Below, one piece after another: positions 57,034-64,000 of a DNA stretch of 64,000 bases (position 1 is the stretch's first letter; each line of letters begins with the position of its first letter). Source of the stretch: Chlamydiota bacterium (GTDB taxonomy: Bacteria; Chlamydiota; Chlamydiia; Chlamydiales; Rhabdochlamydiaceae); NCBI GenBank assembly GCA_026398435.1, contig JAPLSW010000041.1, positions 48,480 through 112,479 on the forward strand, written 5' to 3'. Under the pieces are notes generated by a model. It did no database searches and was not told the DNA's origin. It saw nothing but the letters and a program-made list of their open reading frames with translations. A program made the translations under genes and the position numbers.

Positions 57034-58851
57034 ATGAAAGATCAGTCAAGTTACATGGAAACAAAGGGTGCTACTGGAAAGGTTTTGCGCGCTTTCGGGA
57101 ACCTTTTGCAGGTAGAGTTTGAAGGGAGCATCCGTCAGGGAGAAATTTGCATGGTCCGTTTAAGCGGTGATGTTTCTCTTAAGGCTGAGGTAATCGAGAT
57201 CGTAGGAAATGTAGCGAAAATTCAGGTATTCGAAGACACTAGAGGTGTTCGCCTTGGTACTGAGGTAGCCTTCGTTTCCCATCTTTTAGAAGCGGAGCTC
57301 GGACCTGGCCTTCTAACGTCCATCGTTGATGGATTGCAAAACCCCTTAGAAAGAGTCGCTGATGCGACAGGGCTATTTCTATCTCGTGGTGTCTACATAC
57401 AGCCACTTGATAGGACTAAGCACTGGGATTATATCCCTACAGCCAAGGTGGGTGATGCTGTCCAAAGAGGGGATGCTTTAGGGTATACCATGGAAGGACG
57501 GTTTCATCACAATATCATGGTTCCTTTTTCCCATTTTTCAAAATATACGATTACTTGGGTAGCAAAGCCCGGCTCTTATACCATTGAAACTGTCGTTGCA
57601 AAAGCCTTAGATGAAGATGGTAGGGAATTCGAATTTACTATGTTACAAAAATGGGCTGTCAAGGTTCCTCTTTTTGAAGGGCAAAAGATCAAAGCTTCCA
57701 AGATGATGGACATCGGAATGAGGATCTTTGATACCCAGTTCCCTGTTCTTAAAGGGGGGACTTTTTGCTCTCCAGGTCCTTTTGGCGCTGGTAAGACCGT
57801 ATTGCAACATCATCTTTCGAAGTATTCATCAGTGGATATTGTTGTCGTAGTTGCTTGTGGAGAACGGGCGGGGGAAGTTGTCGAGGTTCTTAGAACATTT
57901 CCTCACCTTATCGATCCCCATACAAATGAATCCTTGATGAATCGTACCGTAATCATTTGTAATACCTCTTCTATGCCAGTTGCGGCCAGAGAAGCTTCCA
58001 TTTATATGGGAGCGACCATTGCTGAGTACTATAGACAGATGGGTCTTGATGTTCTTCTTTTAGCCGATTCCACTTCTAGATGGGCGCAGGCAATGAGAGA
58101 GATGTCTGGTAGACTTGAAGAGATTCCTGGAGAGGAAGCTTTTCCAGCCTACCTTGCTTCACGAATAGCCGCTTTCTATGAAAGAGCCGGAGTTGTTCAA
58201 CTGAGTAATGGATCAACCGGATCCTTAACAATCGGTGGAACTGTATCACCTGCAGGTGGAAATTTTGAAGAGCCTGTTACGCAGGCGACTCTTTCTGTAG
58301 TTGGTGCATTCCATGGCCTTTCTAGGGCTCGTTCAGATGCTAGAAGATATCCTGCGATTGACCCACTAATTTCTTGGACAAAATATATCGATGATGTAGC
58401 CGCCGAGCTTGATAAGAAAGTGGAAGGCTGGGGACATATGACAAAAAGGGCCTCAAAGCTTCTTCGAGAAGGGGATGACATCGGTAAAAGAATGGAAGTT
58501 GTTGGAGAAGAAGGGATATCGCTCACTGACATGATTAGTTATCTTAAATCGGAGCTTTATGAGTTTTCCTATCTACAACAGAACGCCTTTGACAAGGAAG
58601 ATGCCTATTGTCCTTTAGATAGACAAACCCCTCTATTTTTACTGATATATAAAATATTTGATACTTCGTTTAAGTTTGAAACACACGACGCGGCTCGTAG
58701 CTACTTTTTGGAGCTACAGAACGAAATCAAAAATATGAATTTTATGCCCTTTAAGTCTGATAGATATAATCTAACTATGAGTGATATAGAGGCTAAAATT
58801 GCCCGGGCATCAAAGCATGAAAAAGAAGCTCCATCCAAGGTGACTCGATGA
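57034..58851 (+). CDS. atpA: V-type ATP synthase catalytic subunit A
   Basis: 605 residues, typical for this subunit. The P-loop GPFGAGKT is at 248-255, preceded by the long insertion characteristic of V/A-type catalytic subunits, and the [32 protein letters not shown] block is present, as is the [19 protein letters not shown] segment. Three copies alternate with subunit B to form the head and hydrolyse or make ATP. The stop overlaps the atpB start by four bases (ATGA), giving coupled translation. Confidence 0.97.
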   Translation: MKDQSSYMETKGATGKVLRAFGNLLQVEFEGSIRQGEICMVRLSGDVSLKAEVIEIVGNVAKIQVFEDTRGVRLGTEVAFVSHLLEAELGPGLLTSIVDGLQNPLERVADATGLFLSRGVYIQPLDRTKHWDYIPTAKVGDAVQRGDALGYTMEGRFHHNIMVPFSHFSKYTITWVAKPGSYTIETVVAKALDEDGREFEFTMLQKWAVKVPLFEGQKIKASKMMDIGMRIFDTQFPVLKGGTFCSPGPFGAGKTVLQHHLSKYSSVDIVVVVACGERAGEVVEVLRTFPHLIDPHTNESLMNRTVIICNTSSMPVAAREASIYMGATIAEYYRQMGLDVLLLADSTSRWAQAMREMSGRLEEIPGEEAFPAYLASRIAAFYERAGVVQLSNGSTGSLTIGGTVSPAGGNFEEPVTQATLSVVGAFHGLSRARSDARRYPAIDPLISWTKYIDDVAAELDKKVEGWGHMTKRASKLLREGDDIGKRMEVVGEEGISLTDMISYLKSELYEFSYLQQNAFDKEDAYCPLDRQTPLFLLIYKIFDTSFKFETHDAARSYFLELQNEIKNMNFMPFKSDRYNLTMSDIEAKIARASKHEKEAPSKVTR

Positions 58852-60092
58852 AAATGGTATATGACAGAATCGTAGATATGCGCGGTAATCTTATTACCGT
58901 AATAGCACAAAATGTAAGCCTTGGTGAGCTCGCTAAAATCCAAAAAGCGGACGGCCGAACCATTTATGCCTCAGTTCTTCGTATTGAAGGGGATAAGGTA
59001 ACTCTGCAATCCTTTGAGAATACCAGGGGAATTTCTACAAGTGACAAGGTGTCATTCCTTGGCAGGGATATGCAAGCGATTTCACCGGTACGTGGGGACG
59101 CAATTGAGATCGGATCTCCTTCTTTTAATCCAGTTCGTCGGATCATTCCAAGGGATCTTGTACGTACAAATATTCCGATGATTGACGTATTTAATTGCCT
59201 TGTTAAATCGCAGAAAATTCCTATTTTCTCCATAGCTGGAGAGCCGTATAACGCCCTTTTAATGAGGATTGCTAACCAAACCAATGCTGATATCGTGATC
59301 ATCGGTGGTATGGGCCTTCGCTTTGATGACTACCAAGCTTTTATTGATAATGCGGAAAAGTCAGGATCGTCTGATAAGACAATTATGTTTATCCATAAAG
59401 CCATTGACCCGGCCGTTGAATGTATGCTCGTTCCTGATATGGCTCTTGCCTGCGCTGAGCGATTTGCTGTGCAGGATAAAAACGTCCTTGTTCTTCTTAC
59501 TGATATGACAGCTTTTGCAGACTCTATTAAAGAGATAATGATAACTATGGATCAGGTACCCTCTAATAGAGGATACCCGGGTTCTTTATATTCAGATCTA
59601 GCCTCCCGTTATGAAAAAGCGGTAGATATCGACGGTAGCGGATCGATTACTATTCTTTCTGTTACGACAATGCCTGGTGGTGATGTAACTCACCCCATTC
59701 CTGATAACACAGGATATATTACTGAGGGGCAATTCTACTTAAATGGTGGGCGTATCGATCCCTTCGGTTCCCTTTCCCGTTTAAAGCAGCAGGTAATCGG
59801 CAAGGTAACAAGAGAAGATCACGGCGATGTAGCAAATACCCAAATTCGTCTCTATGCTGACTCTAAGAAGGCTAAAGAAAGACAGAGTATGGGATTTCGT
59901 CTATCTAAATGGGATGAGAAGCTTCTCCACTATGGAATTCTTTTCGAAGATAGGATGATGAACCTTGAGGTGAATTATACCTTGGAAGAAGCCCTAGACC
60001 TCGGATGGAAAACTCTTGCAGAGTGTTTTGATAAACATGAAGTTGGAATAAAACAAGCGTTAGTTGATAAATACTGGTCAAAAAGTGTGTAA
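58848..60092 (+). CDS. atpB: V-type ATP synthase subunit B
   Basis: 414 residues, somewhat shorter than typical V-type B subunits (about 440-500) but matching the chlamydial form. It lacks a P-loop, as expected for the non-catalytic subunit, and shows FSIAGEPYN, the [12 protein letters not shown] block, and the [18 protein letters not shown] signature. The start overlaps atpA. It contributes the second half of the nucleotide sites at the A-B interface. Confidence 0.96.
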   Translation: MKMVYDRIVDMRGNLITVIAQNVSLGELAKIQKADGRTIYASVLRIEGDKVTLQSFENTRGISTSDKVSFLGRDMQAISPVRGDAIEIGSPSFNPVRRIIPRDLVRTNIPMIDVFNCLVKSQKIPIFSIAGEPYNALLMRIANQTNADIVIIGGMGLRFDDYQAFIDNAEKSGSSDKTIMFIHKAIDPAVECMLVPDMALACAERFAVQDKNVLVLLTDMTAFADSIKEIMITMDQVPSNRGYPGSLYSDLASRYEKAVDIDGSGSITILSVTTMPGGDVTHPIPDNTGYITEGQFYLNGGRIDPFGSLSRLKQQVIGKVTREDHGDVANTQIRLYADSKKAKERQSMGFRLSKWDEKLLHYGILFEDRMMNLEVNYTLEEALDLGWKTLAECFDKHEVGIKQALVDKYWSKSV

Positions 60093-60110
60093 ACTTCTTA
60101 TAGCGGGATT

Positions 60111-60740
60111 ATGGCGCAGATTAAGTTAACAAAAACAGAACTACGTCTTCAGCAGCTCAAGCTTGCTCAGCTGCTGAAGTATTTGCCGACTTTGCAACTT
60201 AAGAAGGCCATGCTTCAGGCTGAGGTTAACTATACCCAGCAAGAGATTGAGACCCTGCAAACTGAGTTTGAGCTCCAAGAAAATAAGATATCCCGCTTTA
60301 GCTCCCTATTTTCTGATAGAGCTACAAACGATTTTTTTTCTGCTTTAAACATTATTGGGGTGCATAAGCGTTATGAGAATATTGCAGGAGTTGATATTCC
60401 TATTTTTGAAAGTGTTTCCTTTTCCCCTTCGAATTATTCTCTTTTTGACACTCCCATATGGTATGAATCAGCCATAGAAGCAGTAAAGAAAATGCTGGTT
60501 ACTAGGGAAAAGGGAAAGATCGCCGAAGAGAAAAAAAGAGCCCTAGAAAAAGAGCTGAGGGAAGTGTCGATTCGGGTGAATCTTTTTGAAAAAATCATGA
60601 TTCCCAGAGCACAACAAAACATCAAAAAAATTAAAATTTTCTTAGGCGATCAGCAGCTTGCAGCCGTGTCTCAAGCAAAGGTTGCTAAGAAGAAGATTGT
60701 TTTAAGAAATATAGAGCTTGAAGCCCAAGGTCGCCAATGA
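60111..60740 (+). CDS. atpD: V-type ATP synthase subunit D
   Basis: 209 residues, almost entirely charged helix: an N-terminal segment of coiled coil (TKTELRLQQLKLAQLLKYLPTLQLKKAMLQ) and a C-terminal one (ALEKELREVSIRVNLFEKIMIPRAQQNIKKIK) ending in KIVLRNIE. Subunit D is the central rotor shaft that fits into the A3B3 ring. Its stop overlaps the atpI start by four bases. No separate subunit F gene is seen after it. Confidence 0.93.
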   Translation: MAQIKLTKTELRLQQLKLAQLLKYLPTLQLKKAMLQAEVNYTQQEIETLQTEFELQENKISRFSSLFSDRATNDFFSALNIIGVHKRYENIAGVDIPIFESVSFSPSNYSLFDTPIWYESAIEAVKKMLVTREKGKIAEEKKRALEKELREVSIRVNLFEKIMIPRAQQNIKKIKIFLGDQQLAAVSQAKVAKKKIVLRNIELEAQGRQ

Positions 60741-62668
60741 TTATCGATGTACGCAAGTATCTAATGCTCGGCACAGAGGAAGATCTCGATCTTTTTTTTG
60801 AAAGGGCGCAGCAAAATGGGTTCATCGAGTTTATTACCACATCTACAAAGAAATCTGTAGAGCTACCAACTGATGCACATAATATACTAGTAGCTCTTAA
60901 AATTTTAAGAAAACAGCCTGTTCGAAAAAATTATGAAGGTCTCTGGGAAGCTCCCTATGCAAATCACGTAGCGAAAAGGATTATCGAGCTCCGCGATGAG
61001 ATTGAAAGGCTCACAGAAGAAAAGCGTCTAGTAGATGCTGAAATTCACCGTGTGGCCCCTTTCGGTGATTTTTCGATGGAAGAGATCGATTACATCGAAA
61101 AAGAAGCTCATAAAAAGATCCAATTTTTCTGTATGAAGTCATCTAAAAGCCATAATAGGACCTTCAGCGATGACGTGATTTATATTAGCACAGAATATGA
61201 TCTCGATTATTTTATAACGATTAATTCAGAATCAAAATCGTATCCCGATATGATAGAGATGAGGATTGACCGCTCAGAAGGTGATCTGAAAAATCATCTC
61301 CAATTCACTAAGGAATTGATACATGAGCTTGAGCAAGAACTAAAAAGTTATGCAGGTCATATAGAGTTACTCCAGGATATATTGCTAGAAGAGCTCAATG
61401 AGCATCATCTGGCCCAAGCTAAAAAAGATGTGTCTCAACCTCATCACATTTCCGGACTTTTTTCTGTAGAAGCCTGGGTACCAAAATCTAAAGAATCTTT
61501 GATCCATCCCTTATTAGAAGGGCTTTCTGTCCACTGTGAAAGGATTCGAGAAGAAGAGGGGGATAAAATCCCTACTTACATGGAGAATCATGGGTTAAAT
61601 GCTTTAGGAGAGGATCTTGTCAAGATCTACGATATTCCGGCAACCACTGACAAAGATCCATCTGGCTGGGTGTTTTGGTTCTTTGCTTTATTTTTTGCAA
61701 TTATTGTAGCAGATGGGGGATATGGACTTCTCTATCTAGCCCTGGCTCTTTACTTAAGATATAAATTTCCGACGCTTAAAGGATCATCTAGACGTCTCCT
61801 TAAGCTATTTACCATACTGTCTTGCTGTGTTATCGTATGGGGTGTTATCACCTCGGCTTTTTTCGGATTGAAAGTTGATAGGAATAGTTTCCTTGGGAAA
61901 CTCTCACCTTTGCAGTACCTGATTGAGAAAAAAGCGCAGTACCATCTCGATAAAAAAGATGATGTCTATAAGTATTGGGTAGATACTTTTCCTCAAGTAA
62001 AAACTGCAACAACAGCAGATCAATTCCTCGAGGGAGCAGTTGTTATGAAAGGGGAAACAAAGCGATACATGGCTGTTGATACCTTTGCTGAGAATATCCT
62101 CCTCGAGTTTTCCCTATTACTCGGCGTCATTCACCTAACCTTTTCCTTTCTTAGAGCTTTCTTAAAAAGCTGGGCGGGGATTGGATGGATCTGTTTTATG
62201 ATTGGAGGCTATCTATACTTTCCTATAAGGCTCCATGCAACATCGATGGTACAGTTTATGGGTTGGGTCGATTCTACAACTGCCGGTGAGATAGGGCTTC
62301 AGCTTATCTATACTGGACTTGGTGTTTCCGTCTTTCTAGCTCTAGTGCAACACCGTCTTAAAGGGCTTGGGGAAATTGTCAACATGGTTCAAGTATTTGC
62401 CGACGTCTTATCGTATCTTCGTCTTTATGCTCTAGCTCTTGCGGGTTCCATAATGGCGGCGACCTTTAACGAGATGGGAGTGTCCATTGGCCTTCTTGGC
62501 GGCTTTGTTGTAATTATCGCCGGGCACGGCGTGAACATTTTACTAGGGGTGATGGCAGGAGTCATCCATGGTCTTCGTTTGAACTTCATCGAGTGGTATC
62601 ACTACTCCTTCGAAGGCGGAGGTCGGTTATTTAACCCCCTAAAATTATTTAAATCAGAAGAAGATTAA
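60737..62668 (+). CDS. atpI: V-type ATP synthase membrane subunit I
   Basis: 643 residues in the two-part layout of subunit I/a: an N-terminal cytosolic region with coiled coil (residues 1-310) and a C-terminal membrane region with about six or seven spans, including VFWFFALFFAIIVADGGYG, FVAVFADVLSYLRLYALALA-type stretches, and the conserved Arg in SYLRLYALALAG (near residue 563) through which ions pass between the half channels. It forms the stator partner of the K ring. It overlaps atpD and is followed 12 bases later by atpK. Confidence 0.94.
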   Translation: MIIDVRKYLMLGTEEDLDLFFERAQQNGFIEFITTSTKKSVELPTDAHNILVALKILRKQPVRKNYEGLWEAPYANHVAKRIIELRDEIERLTEEKRLVDAEIHRVAPFGDFSMEEIDYIEKEAHKKIQFFCMKSSKSHNRTFSDDVIYISTEYDLDYFITINSESKSYPDMIEMRIDRSEGDLKNHLQFTKELIHELEQELKSYAGHIELLQDILLEELNEHHLAQAKKDVSQPHHISGLFSVEAWVPKSKESLIHPLLEGLSVHCERIREEEGDKIPTYMENHGLNALGEDLVKIYDIPATTDKDPSGWVFWFFALFFAIIVADGGYGLLYLALALYLRYKFPTLKGSSRRLLKLFTILSCCVIVWGVITSAFFGLKVDRNSFLGKLSPLQYLIEKKAQYHLDKKDDVYKYWVDTFPQVKTATTADQFLEGAVVMKGETKRYMAVDTFAENILLEFSLLLGVIHLTFSFLRAFLKSWAGIGWICFMIGGYLYFPIRLHATSMVQFMGWVDSTTAGEIGLQLIYTGLGVSVFLALVQHRLKGLGEIVNMVQVFADVLSYLRLYALALAGSIMAATFNEMGVSIGLLGGFVVIIAGHGVNILLGVMAGVIHGLRLNFIEWYHYSFEGGGRLFNPLKLFKSEED

Positions 62669-62680
62669 AAGGAGACAATT

Positions 62681-62902
62681 ATGGATTATGGCATGGTCGG
62701 TCCAGCTTTGGTCTTAGGACTAGGATGTATTGGAAGTTCGATCGGTTGTGGTATTGCTGGTATGGCATCTCACGCCGTGATGAGTAGAGTAGAAGAGAAC
62801 CATGGAAAGTTCATTGGTATGTCCGCTGTTGCGTCATCCCAGTCGATCTATGGATTCGTGCTTATGATCTTGATGAAGGCAGCTATTGTAGCAAATACTT
62901 GA
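62681..62902 (+). CDS. atpK: V-type ATP synthase proteolipid subunit K, first half (in-frame TGA)
   Basis: 73 residues forming one helical hairpin (GPALVLGLGCIGSSIGCGIAG and SQSIYGFVLMILM), equal to the first half of a four-span V-type K subunit. The second helix has Gln54 where a carboxylate could sit. The frame stops with TGA at 62900-62902, but the next codons (S, P, then ATG) continue in the same frame into the second half. In Chlamydia K is a single gene of about 140 residues. The ring could be built from two separate proteins, or TGA may be read through, or the gene is damaged. Confidence 0.75.
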   Translation: MDYGMVGPALVLGLGCIGSSIGCGIAGMASHAVMSRVEENHGKFIGMSAVASSQSIYGFVLMILMKAAIVANT

Positions 62903-62908
62903 TCCCCG

Positions 62909-63103
62909 ATGGCGGGTATTGGTATTGGAGCATCTGTAGGCCTGGCTCTGCTATTTTCTTCTGTATATCAGGGGATGTGCGCAGCGTCAGCAATCCAAGC
63001 ATCAGCTAAGCAACCGGCAATTATTGGTAAGTGTTTTGCAGCACTTGGTATCGTAGAGTCATTTTCTCTCTTTGCCTTCGTTTTTGCCCTATTACTTATC
63101 TAA
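62909..63103 (+). CDS. V-type ATP synthase proteolipid subunit K, second half
   Basis: 64 residues with the second hairpin of K: GASVGLALLFSSVYQGMCAASA and the helix GIVESFSLFAFVFALLL, where Glu50 is the expected ion-binding carboxylate. It is in the same reading frame as the first half, with the ATG seven bases after the TGA stop; no strong ribosome-binding site lies in the gap, so translation would rely on re-initiation from the upstream stop. Conservation of both halves on either side of the stop suggests recent change or function as a pair. A strong terminator follows. Confidence 0.72.
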   Translation: MAGIGIGASVGLALLFSSVYQGMCAASAIQASAKQPAIIGKCFAALGIVESFSLFAFVFALLLI

Positions 63104-63116
63104 GAGCTAAATGCTT

Positions 63117-63144
63117 GCAGCCGGGATTCCCGGCTGCAGATTTT
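63117..63144 (+). terminator. Terminator of the V-ATPase operon
   Basis: GCAGCCGGG (63117-63125) / CCCGGCTGC (63129-63137) with a three-base ATT loop, followed by a short T run. It lies between atpK and the convergent TM2 gene. Confidence 0.85.
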
Positions 63145-63370
63145 ACGATGTAGCCACTTGGTGAATTACAGCTCCACCTTCTTTCGTTTTGAATTTTCCT
63201 AAAATAATCATAGTCAAATCAATAAGATACCATACTCCAAGGCCACCGGCTGTAAGGAGCATGAGAACGCCTGTTCCCGTTTTCCCGACATAGAATCTAT
63301 GGATTCCTAAATGTCCCAAAAAGAAACAGAGAAGAAGGGTAGTGAGGTAGGTATTTTTTCTTTCTTGCAT
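63143..63370 (-). CDS. TM2-domain membrane protein
   Basis: 75 residues with a GGAGG site four bases before the ATG. Two membrane helices (TLLLCFFLGHLGIHRFYVG and TGVLMLLTAGGLGVWYLID) with the TM2 hallmark G-x-x-G-x-H-R-F-Y-x-G in the first and a W-x-x-D in the second. TM2 proteins are small membrane proteins of uncertain role in bacteria. It is monocistronic and convergent with the ATPase operon. Confidence 0.88.
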   Translation of the reverse strand: MQERKNTYLTTLLLCFFLGHLGIHRFYVGKTGTGVLMLLTAGGLGVWYLIDLTMIILGKFKTKEGGAVIHQVATS

Positions 63371-63506
63371 GGTGCCTCCAAGTACGGTAAATCGTAGTTT
63401 AATATTGTGTTTGCCTGAATATAAAGAATATCCTTTTAAAACGCAAAACAGCTACGACCCTCTTTAAAATCCAAACAGGAATATTTTGGTAGGAGCAGTA
63501 GCTGAA

Positions 63507-63872
63507 TTAATAGTAGCCCCTGTATGAAAGCCGAGTAGCTTCTTCTCGATCCTCTTCTGAAATTGGTCCACTCATAAGTAGACATTTTATAATTTCTCGT
63601 TGTCCGTCTTCGACTGCATACTTAAAAAGACATCCTCGAAGCTCATCTGGATTTTCTGCGGTATCAAGGAGTATATTTACGATTTCGGTGCCATTATAAG
63701 CACATGCAGCGTAAATTGCCGAGTCTCGATCATTTTCTGAAATTTCTCCGGTTGCAAGAAGCGATGATATAGTATGTGTATTTCCATATTGAGCTGCAAT
63801 TCCAGTAGCAATGCCTCGAGTATCAACTGAAAAACACTGATGGGCGTGAATAGCCTCTACGTGAAGCCTCCC
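63507..63872 (-). pseudogene. Truncated ankyrin-repeat gene
   Basis: An open minus-strand frame between stops at 63507 and 63873 encodes about 120 residues with ankyrin-like helical pairs: GIAAQYGNTHTISSLLATGEI, SAIYAACAYNGTEIVNILLD, then CLFKYAVEDGQREIIKCLLMSG. No ATG, GTG or TTG start occurs in the usable part; the frame runs directly into the nested palindromes at 63861-63920. It looks like the C-terminal piece of a longer gene cut by an insertion or rearrangement. Ankyrin repeats mediate protein binding and are common among host-directed proteins of intracellular bacteria. Confidence 0.6.
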
Positions 63873-63920
63873 CTAAACTGAAGATTTAGGGGCGTCCCGG
63901 GAAACCGGGAAGTACTTCAC
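63861..63920. repeat. Nested palindromes (possible IS200/IS605-type end or structured RNA)
   Basis: An outer stem GTGAAG (63861-63866) / CTTCAC (63915-63920) encloses two hairpins: CCCCTAAA/TTTAGGGG (63870-63877 and 63885-63892, loop CTGAAGA) and TCCCGG/CCGGGA (63895-63900 and 63905-63910, loop GAAA). The minus-strand order, a CCCCTAAA...TTTAGGGG hairpin then AGG and CTTCAC, resembles right ends of IS200/IS605-family elements. Confidence 0.5.
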
Positions 63921-63951
63921 CAGCGCACAAACAGAAAAGGAAATAATAGTA

Positions 63952-64000
63952 ATGTTTGTAACCGATACGCAAGAATACATAATAGACACGTCAGGATTAC
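63952..64000 (+). CDS. Start of an unrecognised gene (partial)
   Basis: An ATG at 63952 preceded by AAAAGGA begins a frame (MFVTDTQEYIIDTSGL...) that is still open at the window's right edge. Only 16 residues are visible, with no recognisable motif. It may belong to the same inserted segment as the palindromes just upstream, or be an unrelated gene. Confidence 0.35.
   Translation, partial: MFVTDTQEYIIDTSGL

Noticed and set aside
63861..63920. A self-cleaving ribozyme (hammerhead) at the nested palindromes
   Set aside because: The required CUGAUGA core is absent; the loop reads CTGAAGA and the GAAA is simply a tetraloop.
1..64000. CRISPR array or prophage
   Set aside because: No regularly spaced direct repeats and no integrase, capsid, terminase or portal-like gene seen on either strand.

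Overview
The window is chromosomal DNA from a member of the Chlamydiae, most likely an amoeba- or arthropod-associated 'environmental' lineage rather than Chlamydiaceae. The gene order infA - tRNA-Thr - tuf - tRNA-Trp - secE - nusG - rplK - rplA - rplJ - rplL - rpoB - rpoC, then transaldolase, then a V-type ATPase operon (E, a C-like protein, A, B, D, I, K), is the order I know from Chlamydia. The rest fits environmental chlamydiae: a candidate inclusion-membrane protein, a DUF1207 outer-membrane protein, ankyrin repeats and giant eukaryote-like proteins. The species cannot be named from the sequence alone.

Layout. 1-13.4 kb is a mosaic of small units: a tRNA(CAU), a HIT/HAD pair, a DUF1207 beta-barrel, a SLOG-fold protein, an exported Ntn-hydrolase, a MYG1-like phosphoesterase with a damaged HIT gene, a HEAT-repeat exported protein, an M24 peptidase, a candidate Inc protein, an orphan HTH protein and SufE. 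13.5-26.7 kb is the translation/transcription block ending at a strong terminator after rpoC. 26.7-44.3 kb holds two tandem, diverged copies of a giant (about 2,880-residue) protein with a DUF3638/DUF3645-type helicase-like C-terminal region, a family I know mainly from eukaryotes. The second copy is split by a frameshift that a 62-nt deletion explains, and a short relic of transaldolase lies between the copies. 44.5-55.4 kb carries transaldolase, a cluster of small exported single-span membrane proteins and a lipoprotein, a 1,614-residue protein with an N-terminal nucleotidyltransferase signature, a lipoprotein-like exported protein and an exported NagZ-like glycosidase. 55.6-63.1 kb is the V-ATPase operon, whose proteolipid gene atpK is cut in two by an in-frame TGA. 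The right end has a TM2 protein, a truncated ankyrin gene and a nested-palindrome structure resembling a transposon end.

How the parts work together. The core block makes the elongation factor, RNA polymerase, its NusG factor and the large-subunit stalk proteins. The ATPase operon encodes an ion-translocating rotary enzyme. Everything between rpoC and atpE other than transaldolase appears to be lineage-specific accessory DNA, and this is where the window's novelty lies.
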